A DNA stretch of 64,000 bases, taken from NCBI GenBank assembly GCA_900466945.1, contig UBNV01000021.1:248001-312000 (forward strand), in the 5' to 3' direction. Of the stretch, positions 43,556 to 51,013 are shown in pieces. Origin of the DNA: Hyphomicrobiales bacterium. GTDB lineage: Bacteria > Pseudomonadota > Alphaproteobacteria > Rhizobiales > Rhizobiaceae. Both the position numbers and the translations under genes were made by a program. Below the pieces are notes generated by a model. That model did no database searches. It was not told the DNA's origin and worked only from the letters and a program-made list of their open reading frames with translations. How positions within the stretch are numbered: the first letter of the stretch is position 1; every line of letters begins with the position of its first letter.

Positions 43556-44437
43556 ATGAGCGTGGAACTGATCGAACGAGACCTTCTTCTGGCAAATCCG
43601 ACGGCCGTGCCGCTCGGACAATCAGCATCCCGAGACATCCTCGGGCGCATCGGCAATCTCGAAACCCGCATTGCCCGCACCGAGCGCGAGATCGACGCGG
43701 CCCAGGCCGTGCGCTACCGTGTTTTCGTCGAGGAAATGAAGGCGCAGGTCTGCGTCGAAGATGCCCGCCGCGGCCGGGAAATCGACAGCTGGGATTCACT
43801 CTGCGATCATCTTCTGGTTCTTGACCGCTCGATCGACGGCGACGCCGAAGACCAGATCGTCGGGACCTACCGCCTGCTGCGCCATGAAGTGGCGATCGCC
43901 CATGGCGGCTTCTATTCTGGTTCGGAATTCGGCGTCGACGCGCTCGTCGCCCGCCATCCGGAAAAGCGCTTCATGGAGCTCGGCCGCTCCTGCGTGCTGC
44001 CGCAGTATCGCACCAAGCGCACGGTCGAGCTGCTCTGGCAGGGCTGCTGGGCATATGCCTTGCATAACCGCATTGATGCTATGTTCGGCTGCGGCTCCTT
44101 CCCCGGCGTGCAGCCGGAAGAGCATGCGCTGGCCCTTTCTTTCCTTCACCAGAACGCCGTTGCCAAGGGCGAATGGGCGGTCGACGCGCTGCCCCATCTC
44201 TACCGCGAGATGGACCTGATGCCATCAGAAGCCGTCAATGCCCGCCGCGCGCTCTTCGCCATGCCGCCGCTGATCAAGGGTTACCTGCGTCTCGGTGCCA
44301 TGGTCGGCAATGGCGCGGTGGTCGACCAGGCCTTCAACACGACAGACGTCCTGATCATCCTGCCCATCGCCAGCATATCCGGCCGCTACGTGAATTATTA
44401 CGGCGCTGACGCCGGCCGCTTCGCCAGCGCCAGCTGA
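43556..44437 (+). CDS. olsB: Ornithine N-acyltransferase OlsB (lyso-ornithine lipid synthesis)
   Basis: First enzyme of ornithine-lipid synthesis: moves a 3-hydroxyacyl group from acyl carrier protein to the alpha-amino group of ornithine. The 293-residue GNAT-fold sequence carries the OlsB N-terminal signature IARTEREIDAAQAVRYRVF and the central EFGVDALV and LGRSCVLPQYRT segments of rhizobial OlsB. OlsA, the second acyltransferase, is probably the plsC-like gene at 60580. The neighbour order olsB-tme-mutS-glnD is conserved in Sinorhizobium meliloti. No regulator site was seen. Confidence 0.93.
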   Translation: MSVELIERDLLLANPTAVPLGQSASRDILGRIGNLETRIARTEREIDAAQAVRYRVFVEEMKAQVCVEDARRGREIDSWDSLCDHLLVLDRSIDGDAEDQIVGTYRLLRHEVAIAHGGFYSGSEFGVDALVARHPEKRFMELGRSCVLPQYRTKRTVELLWQGCWAYALHNRIDAMFGCGSFPGVQPEEHALALSFLHQNAVAKGEWAVDALPHLYREMDLMPSEAVNARRALFAMPPLIKGYLRLGAMVGNGAVVDQAFNTTDVLIILPIASISGRYVNYYGADAGRFASAS

Positions 44438-44446
44438 CGATCGTCT

Positions 44447-44492
44447 CTTCTCCCCGCCGGGGAGAAGATCCCGGCAGGGAGATGAGGGGGCG
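44447..44492. repeat. Rhizobial intergenic palindromic element
   Basis: CTTCTCCCC-GCC-GGGGAGAAG is a perfect 9-bp inverted repeat followed by GATCCCGGCAGGGAGATGAGGGGG. The core and the G-rich flank resemble mosaic palindromes scattered between genes in Rhizobiaceae. It lies 10 bp after the olsB stop and may also stabilise or end that transcript. Confidence 0.7.
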
Positions 44493-44528
44493 GCGAAGCC
44501 GAACCACAAAACCCTTAGGTTTCACCAA

Positions 44529-44756
44529 TCACCGCGAAACGACGCATCCGGCGGGAATATCTCGGCCCACGCCTGTCCGGCAGCCATCGTTCACCTCCAC
44601 CCTTGCCATCCGCATCGGCACTTCCGCCACCATGGGCAGGTCCGCAAGCTCCCGAAGGCTCATTTCCCGCAAGGCAGGATGCCCCATGGGATCATGCCGC
44701 CAGTCCCGCACCACCGGGGTCACGGGTTCGCATCGTTTCCAGAAAAACTTGAACAT
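44529..44756 (-). CDS. Small conserved-looking hypothetical protein
   Basis: A 75-residue product starting MFKFFWKR. Its centre, W-R-H-D-P-M-G-H-P-A-L-R then M-S-L-R-E-L-A-D-L-P, resembles the helix of small rhizobial proteins ending in RELADLP, somewhat like DUF1127; this is pattern recognition, not a search result. GAGGCG lies about eight bases before the ATG. It diverges from the LysR gene (115-bp gap), an arrangement typical of a regulator and its target. There are no membrane segments. Function unknown. Confidence 0.55.
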   Translation of the reverse strand: MFKFFWKRCEPVTPVVRDWRHDPMGHPALREMSLRELADLPMVAEVPMRMARVEVNDGCRTGVGRDIPAGCVVSR

Positions 44757-44871
44757 GGCTTCGCCTCATATTCTGAAAAGAAGGTATGATGCTTCGAAAG
44801 AGGCTTCATCATCGGCTTGTAGCCTGCGAAATTCAATTGAGTTTTGCCCTCGTCGTCTATAGCTTTGCTAT

Positions 44872-45789
44872 ATGAAGAACCTCAATCAGGTGCATCTGAA
44901 CGGCCTGCGCGCTGTCGAAGCCGTCGCCCGCCTCGGCTCGCTCCAGGCGGCGGCGGAAGAGCTGGGCGTCTCCATCGGCGCCGTCAGCCAGCAGGTGATC
45001 AAGACCGAACAGCAGCTCGGCCGACCGCTCTTCGAGCGCACCAGTCGTGGCATGGTCCCGGTCGAAACGGCGACCGACGTGCTGGCACGTCTGTCGGATG
45101 GCTTCCGCCACCTCTCGGGGGCCCTGGCCCTTGCCAGACGCAGCGACGAGAGCGTGCTGACAATCTCCGTCGCCCCTGTCTTTGCCGCTCGTTGGCTCGT
45201 CCACCGCATTCCCGCCTTTTCGGAACGCTTCCCGGAAATAGGCCTACGCATCGACGCGAACGACCGCCTGACCGATGCCAGCCAGACGGATGTCGATCTC
45301 CGGATCCGTGTCGGACGCGGCCACTGGCCGGGTTTCAAGGCTGAAGTCATCCTGGAGCAACGCGTCGCACCCCTCTGCACACCGGCCATGGCCGAAAAAC
45401 TGCGTGAACCGGCCGATATCCTCGACCTGCCGAAGGTCATCGATGGCAGGGCCATGTTTACCTGGGATGTCTGGCTATCGGCGGTCGGTCTTGAAGGCGC
45501 CGAGATCAAGGCGCGCCATACATTCAGCGAGGCTTCGCTTTGCCTCGACGCAACCATCGCGGGGCAGGGGGTAATGCTCGCCTGGCAAACGATCGCGTCG
45601 CATCAGCTGCAGCACGGCCAGCTCGTCGCGCCCTTTGGACCTGCGGTCAAAACAGGCTTCGGCCACTACTTCGTGACCGCAGAGAATGCGAGGCGCTCCG
45701 ACAAGGTGGAGAAGTTCAAGCGCTGGCTGAAGCGGGAGATCGAGGACGACATGGAGCGGCTGGCAAAAGCCGCTCCGGTCTTCGCTTAA
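44872..45789 (+). CDS. LysR family transcriptional regulator, GcvA-like
   Basis: A 305-residue LysR regulator. The winged helix-turn-helix spans about 5-65 (GLRAVEAVARLGSLQAAAEELGVS is split by the turn; GAVSQQVIKTEQQLG is the recognition helix), and the C-terminal co-inducer domain follows from about 92. The N-terminal pattern resembles GcvA-type regulators. It likely controls the divergent small ORF and itself. It converges on tme with a 4-bp overlap. The effector is unknown. Confidence 0.92.
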   Translation: MKNLNQVHLNGLRAVEAVARLGSLQAAAEELGVSIGAVSQQVIKTEQQLGRPLFERTSRGMVPVETATDVLARLSDGFRHLSGALALARRSDESVLTISVAPVFAARWLVHRIPAFSERFPEIGLRIDANDRLTDASQTDVDLRIRVGRGHWPGFKAEVILEQRVAPLCTPAMAEKLREPADILDLPKVIDGRAMFTWDVWLSAVGLEGAEIKARHTFSEASLCLDATIAGQGVMLAWQTIASHQLQHGQLVAPFGPAVKTGFGHYFVTAENARRSDKVEKFKRWLKREIEDDMERLAKAAPVFA

Positions 45790-48071
45790 TCCGCAGCGTT
45801 ATAGGCCGCGATTGCCGCCATGTTGACGATATCGCTGTCCTTGGCGCCCATCTGCGCGATCTGTACCGATTTTTCGAGGCCGATGAGCAGCGGACCCATC
45901 ACGGTGAGCCCGCCCAGTTCCTGCAGCATCTTGGTCGAGATCGCCGCCGAATGGATCGCCGGCATGACCAGCACATTGGCCGTGCCCGACAGGCGGCAGA
46001 ATGGATACTGCTCCATGCGATGTTGGTTGAGCGCAATGTCGGCGCCCATCTCGCCATCATATTCGAAGGACACTCCGCGCCGGTCGAGGATCTTCACGGC
46101 TTCCCGCACGCGTTCGGAGCGTTCGCCGGTCGGATGGCCGAAGGTGGAATAGGCAAGCAGTGCCACCCGTGGCTCAAGCCCCAGGCTGAGGGCCACGCCA
46201 GCTGCCTCTTCCGCGATGTCGGCCAGTTCGTCCGCCGTCGGCATGTCATGCACGGCGGTATCGGCGACCACGATCGTGCGGCCACGCGCCAGTGCCAGCG
46301 ACACCCCGATCACCCGGTGCCCGGGGGCCGTGTCAATACAGCGGCGCACGTCTTCGAGCGCCGTCGAATAATTGCGGGTCGTGCCCGTTACCATGGCGTC
46401 GGCATCGCCCAGCGCCACCATGCAGGCGGCAAAGTGGTTGCGGTCGGTGTTGATCAGCCGCTGCGCATCGCGATGCAGATAGCCCTTCCGCTGCAGGCGG
46501 GCATAGAGATATTCGGTATAGGCCTCGACGCGGGTCGACATGCGCGCATTGACCACCTCGATGCCGGGACGGTCGAGATCGATCCCCGCCCGTTCCGCAG
46601 TCGCCTTGAGCGGTTCGTCGCGACCCAACAAGATTGCCGTGCCCAGCCCGAGATTGACGAAGGAAATCGCCGCGCGCATCACCTGTTCCTCTTCGCCTTC
46701 GGCAAAGACGACGCGCTTGGGGTGATTGCGCACATGCTCGAAAATCCGCTGCGTGGCCGCCGCAATCGGATCGCGCCGGGCCGAAAGCTCATGCGCATAG
46801 GCACCGAGATCCTCGATTTCCTTGCGCGCCACGCCGCTCTCCATCGCAGCCCGTGCCACGGCCACCGGAATGGCCGAAATCAGACGCGGATCGAAGGGCA
46901 CGGGGATGATGTATTGCGGCCCGAAGCGCGGCCGCTCGCCCTGATAGGCTGCTGCCACATCGTCAGGCACATCCTCGCGCGCCAGATCGGCAAGCGCCCG
47001 GACGGCGGCGATCTTCATCGCGTCATTGATCTGGCTTGCCCGCACATCGAGCGCACCCCGGAAAATATAGGGAAAGCCGAGAACATTGTTCACCTGGTTC
47101 GGATAGTCCGAACGCCCGGTCGCCATGATCGCATCGTCGCGGATCGCAGCCACCTCCTCCGGCGTGATCTCCGGGTCCGGATTGGCCATGGCGAAAATGA
47201 TCGGGTTCGGCGCCATCGAGGCCACCATCTCGGAAGACAGCGCACCCTTCTGCGACAGCCCGAACACAACGTCGGCGCCCACCATCGCCTCGCGCAAGGT
47301 CCGCCGGTCGGTCTTCACTGCATGGGCAGACTTCCACTGGTTCATGCCTTCGGTGCGTCCCTGGAAGATCACGCCCTTGGTGTCGCAGAGAACGATGTTC
47401 TCGCCGTTGAAGCCCATCGCCTTGATCAGCTCGATACAGGCAATCGCCGCCGCCCCAGCCCCATTGCACACAAGCTTGGTCGTCTTGAAGTCGCGGCCCG
47501 TAAGCTGAAGCGCATTGATCAGGCCGGCCGCCGCAATGATCGCCGTGCCGTGCTGGTCGTCGTGAAACACCGGGATATCCATCAGCTCGCGCAGCCGGCT
47601 TTCGATGATGAAGCAGTCCGGTGCCTTGATGTCTTCCAGATTGATGCCGCCGAAGGAGGGGCCGAGGTAACGCACGCAGTTGATAAACTCGTCGACATTC
47701 TCGGTATCGACTTCCAGATCGATCGAATCGACATCGGCAAAGCGCTTGAACAGCACCGACTTGCCCTCCATGACCGGCTTCGAAGCCAGTGCCCCGAGAT
47801 TGCCAAGCCCGAGAATGGCGGTGCCATTCGAGATGACCGCCACCATGTTGCCACGCGTGGTGTAGTCGTAAGCCGTCGCCGGATCGGCAGCGATCGCTTT
47901 GACGGGAACGGCGACACCGGGCGAATAGGCCAGCGACAGGTCGCGCTGCGTCGCCATCGGCTTGGTCGGGGTAATCTCCAGCTTTCCGGGACGCCCCTGA
48001 GAGTGAAAGTCCAGCGCTTCCTGTTCCGTCACCGAGACTTTCGTCCGGCCGGTCGTCTTCTCGTTTGCCAT
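45786..48071 (-). CDS. tme: NADP-dependent malic enzyme with phosphotransacetylase-like domain
   Basis: Converts malate to pyruvate with NADPH formation. In 761 residues, the malic-enzyme half (about 1-430) has the DLSLAYSPGVA start, the catalytic GRPGKLE and VFHDDQHGTAI segments and the NAD(P) loop NGAGAAAIAC; a phosphotransacetylase-like domain (about 440-761, FAEGEEEQVMRAA) follows, with a structural or regulatory role in known members. The sequence and the tme-mutS order match Tme more than the NAD enzyme Dme. ATG at 48071 with GGGGAAG upstream is preferred over the frame start at 48170. Cofactor choice is inferred from similarity. Confidence 0.92.
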   Translation of the reverse strand: MANEKTTGRTKVSVTEQEALDFHSQGRPGKLEITPTKPMATQRDLSLAYSPGVAVPVKAIAADPATAYDYTTRGNMVAVISNGTAILGLGNLGALASKPVMEGKSVLFKRFADVDSIDLEVDTENVDEFINCVRYLGPSFGGINLEDIKAPDCFIIESRLRELMDIPVFHDDQHGTAIIAAAGLINALQLTGRDFKTTKLVCNGAGAAAIACIELIKAMGFNGENIVLCDTKGVIFQGRTEGMNQWKSAHAVKTDRRTLREAMVGADVVFGLSQKGALSSEMVASMAPNPIIFAMANPDPEITPEEVAAIRDDAIMATGRSDYPNQVNNVLGFPYIFRGALDVRASQINDAMKIAAVRALADLAREDVPDDVAAAYQGERPRFGPQYIIPVPFDPRLISAIPVAVARAAMESGVARKEIEDLGAYAHELSARRDPIAAATQRIFEHVRNHPKRVVFAEGEEEQVMRAAISFVNLGLGTAILLGRDEPLKATAERAGIDLDRPGIEVVNARMSTRVEAYTEYLYARLQRKGYLHRDAQRLINTDRNHFAACMVALGDADAMVTGTTRNYSTALEDVRRCIDTAPGHRVIGVSLALARGRTIVVADTAVHDMPTADELADIAEEAAGVALSLGLEPRVALLAYSTFGHPTGERSERVREAVKILDRRGVSFEYDGEMGADIALNQHRMEQYPFCRLSGTANVLVMPAIHSAAISTKMLQELGGLTVMGPLLIGLEKSVQIAQMGAKDSDIVNMAAIAAYNAAD

Positions 48072-48142
48072 GCTTCCCCTCACCTTGTTGTGGGCAGCGG
48101 GCGATCGCCATCCCATCCTGGTTGTTTTTCCTCGCCTTAAGT

Positions 48143-48171
48143 CGTTAGTGTTGCACGACTTCCTTTTCAAG
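48143..48171 (-). promoter_or_regulatory. Candidate tme promoter
   Basis: On the minus strand CTTGAA, 17 bases, CTAACG. The -35 is five of six against CTTGAC; the -10 keeps CTA. It lies between the divergent tme and mutS genes, about 65 bases ahead of tme. Confidence 0.36.
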
Positions 48172-48185
48172 AAAACATTGAGCCC

Positions 48186-50921
48186 GTGACGCTATATCAA
48201 GCCACCCCGAGTGATGTCCTGAACGTCGCCGAGCTGACCTCGGAAGAGAGCCGCGCAACGGCCACTCCGATGATGGAGCAATTTATCGAGATCAAGGCCG
48301 CCAATCCCGGCAGTCTGCTCTTCTATCGCATGGGCGATTTCTACGAGCTCTTCTTCGAGGATGCGGTCGACGCCTCGCGTGCGCTCGGCATCACGCTGAC
48401 CCGGCGCGGTCAGCATCTCGGCCAGGATATCCCCATGTGCGGCGTGCCGGTGCATGCGGCGGATGATTACCTGCAGAAGCTGATCTCACTCGGCTTCCGC
48501 GTTGCGGTCTGCGAGCAGATCGAGGATCCGGCAGAGGCAAAGAAGCGCGGCTCAAAATCCGTCGTGAAGCGCGACGTTGTGCGCCTCGTTACGCCAGGCA
48601 CGATCACCGAGGACAAACTCCTCTCGCCCTTCGAATCCAATTACCTGATGGCGCTCGCCCGCATCCGGGGCGGCTCCGCTCCGCAGCTGGCGCTCGCCTG
48701 GATCGATATCTCCACCGGCATCTTCCGCCTCGCGGAAACCACCGAGACGCGCCTGCTCGCAGACATCCTGCGCATCGAGCCGCGCGAACTGATCGTGCCG
48801 GATACGCTGTTCCACGACGAAGAACTGAAGCCCGCCTTCGACGTGCTCGGCCGCGTCGTCGTACCCCAGCCAGGCGTGCTCTTCGACAGCGCCAGCGCCG
48901 AAGGCCGCATCGCCCGCTATTTCGGCGTCGGAACGCTCGATGGCTTCGGCGCCTTCTCCCGTGCCGAAATCGCTGCCGCCGCTGCCGCCGTCGCCTATGT
49001 CGAAAAGACCCAGATCTCCGAGCGCCCGCCGCTCGGTCTGCCCGAGCGCCAGAATGCGGCGTCCACCCTCTTCATCGACCCTGCCACTCGCGCCAATCTC
49101 GAGCTGGTCAAGACGCTGTCGGGCGAGCGCAACGGCTCGCTGCTGAAGGCGATCGACCGCACCGTCACCGGCGGCGGTGCCCGCCTGCTGGCGGAGCGCC
49201 TGATGTCGCCGCTGACCGATCCGGAAAGCATCGCCGACCGCCAGGATTCCATCGCCCATCTCCTCGCCGATGGCCTGCTCGTCGACCGCCTGCGTGACGC
49301 TCTGAAGCGCGTGCCCGATATGCCACGCGCGCTTTCCCGTCTGGCGCTTGACCGCGGCGGCCCGCGTGACCTCGGTGCCATCGTCGCCGGTCTCGCAGCC
49401 TCTGCCGAAGTTGGCCGCCTGCTTGATCCGTCCAACCTGCCGACAGAAATGTCCGAAGCCCTTGCCGACCTCGCAGCGTTGCCCGCCGATCTTGGCTCCA
49501 GCCTCGCCACCATGCTCGCCGAGGAATTGCCGCTCCTGAAGCGCGACGGCGGTTTTCTGCGCGATGGCGCCATCGCCGAGCTCGACGAACTGCGCGCACT
49601 GCGCGACCAGTCCCGCCGGGTCATCGCCGGCCTGCAGCTGCAATATGCCGAGGAAACCGGCATCAAGTCGCTGAAGATCAAGCACAACAACGTGCTCGGC
49701 TATTTCATCGAGGTCACCGCCGGCAATGCCGGTCCGATGACCGAGGGCGACGAAGCGAAAGCCCGCTTTATCCATCGTCAGACCATGGCCAACGCCATGC
49801 GCTTCACCACGACCGAACTCGCCGATCTCGAAAGCCGCATCGCCAATGCCGCCGGCCAGGCGCTGTCGCTGGAACTCGCAGCCTTCGACCAGATGGTCAG
49901 TCAGGTCGTCAGCGCTGCCGAGCCGATCAAGGCCGCAGCCCGCGCGCTTGCGGTCATCGATGTCGCCGCCGGCCTTGCCGCCTTGGCGGAAGAGCAGGGC
50001 TACTGCCGCCCGCTGGTCGACGATTCGAGAATGTTCGCCATCACCGCCGGCCGCCATCCGGTGGTCGAGCAGGCGCTCCGCCGCCAGGCCGCCAGCCCGT
50101 TCATCGCCAATGACTGCGATCTCTCACCCAATGACACCAAGGGCCCCGGCGCCATCTGGCTGCTGACCGGTCCCAACATGGGCGGTAAATCGACCTTCCT
50201 GCGCCAGAACGCGCTGATCGCCATCCTTGCCCAGATGGGCTCCTTCGTGCCCGCAGGTGCCGCCCATATCGGAATCGTCGACCGCCTCTTCTCCCGCGTC
50301 GGCGCCTCCGACGATCTGGCCCGTGGCCGCTCCACCTTCATGGTCGAGATGGTCGAAACGGCGGCCATCCTCAACCAGGCAACCGATCGTTCGCTCGTCA
50401 TACTCGACGAGATCGGTCGCGGCACGGCCACTTTCGACGGTCTTTCAATCGCCTGGGCTGCCGTCGAGCATCTGCATGAGGCTAACCGCTGCCGCTCGCT
50501 CTTTGCCACCCATTTCCACGAGCTGACGGCGCTCTCGGAAAAGCTCGCCCGCATGTCGAACGTCACGATGCGGGTCAAGGAATGGGACGGCGACGTCATC
50601 TTCCTGCATGAGGTCGGCCCCGGATCCGCCGATCGCTCCTACGGTATCCAGGTCGCCCGTCTCGCCGGTCTGCCAGCAGCCGTTGTCGCCCGGGCCCGTG
50701 AGGTCCTGACCCGGCTGGAAGACAGCGACCGCAAGAACCCGGCCGCCCAGCTGATCGACGACCTGCCGCTTTTCCAGGTCGCCGTGCGCCGCGAGGAGAT
50801 CCACAAATCCGGCCCTTCGAAGGTCGAGGAGGCCCTCCGCTCACTCGATCTCGACGACCTGACGCCTCGCCAGGCGCTTGATGCGCTCTATGATCTCAAG
50901 AAACAACTTGGCAAGCCTTGA
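48186..50921 (+). CDS. mutS: DNA mismatch repair protein MutS
   Basis: Recognises mismatches and starts repair. In 911 residues the mismatch-reading F-x-E motif lies in GDFYELFFEDA near 53, the clamp and lever domains occupy the middle, and the C-terminal ABC-type ATPase has Walker A GPNMGGKST near 661-669, ILDEIGRGT and ATHFHEL. The start is GTG at 48186; ATG codons at residues 29-30 are alternatives but lie in a conserved segment. It is followed by glnD after 92 bp. Confidence 0.97.
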   Translation: MTLYQATPSDVLNVAELTSEESRATATPMMEQFIEIKAANPGSLLFYRMGDFYELFFEDAVDASRALGITLTRRGQHLGQDIPMCGVPVHAADDYLQKLISLGFRVAVCEQIEDPAEAKKRGSKSVVKRDVVRLVTPGTITEDKLLSPFESNYLMALARIRGGSAPQLALAWIDISTGIFRLAETTETRLLADILRIEPRELIVPDTLFHDEELKPAFDVLGRVVVPQPGVLFDSASAEGRIARYFGVGTLDGFGAFSRAEIAAAAAAVAYVEKTQISERPPLGLPERQNAASTLFIDPATRANLELVKTLSGERNGSLLKAIDRTVTGGGARLLAERLMSPLTDPESIADRQDSIAHLLADGLLVDRLRDALKRVPDMPRALSRLALDRGGPRDLGAIVAGLAASAEVGRLLDPSNLPTEMSEALADLAALPADLGSSLATMLAEELPLLKRDGGFLRDGAIAELDELRALRDQSRRVIAGLQLQYAEETGIKSLKIKHNNVLGYFIEVTAGNAGPMTEGDEAKARFIHRQTMANAMRFTTTELADLESRIANAAGQALSLELAAFDQMVSQVVSAAEPIKAAARALAVIDVAAGLAALAEEQGYCRPLVDDSRMFAITAGRHPVVEQALRRQAASPFIANDCDLSPNDTKGPGAIWLLTGPNMGGKSTFLRQNALIAILAQMGSFVPAGAAHIGIVDRLFSRVGASDDLARGRSTFMVEMVETAAILNQATDRSLVILDEIGRGTATFDGLSIAWAAVEHLHEANRCRSLFATHFHELTALSEKLARMSNVTMRVKEWDGDVIFLHEVGPGSADRSYGIQVARLAGLPAAVVARAREVLTRLEDSDRKNPAAQLIDDLPLFQVAVRREEIHKSGPSKVEEALRSLDLDDLTPRQALDALYDLKKQLGKP

Positions 50922-51013
50922 CCGGTAGAGTGCCTGTCAATCGCGCCCGAAAAGCGCTATAGCGCCACCAATCCCGGCTGATTCCCGGGTTCGCAAGAGA
51001 TGATGCCGCCCCC

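Noticed and set aside
45540..48140. 866-codon open frame on the plus strand opposite tme
   Set aside because: It is fully antisense to a clearly recognised enzyme, lacks any known motif, and has the His/Arg/Asp-rich composition expected from a GC-rich gene read backwards. Similar long shadows lie opposite the CHASE3 kinase/ubiB (20367-22325), the autotransporter (10337-12292) and glnD/murJ (53090-54748).
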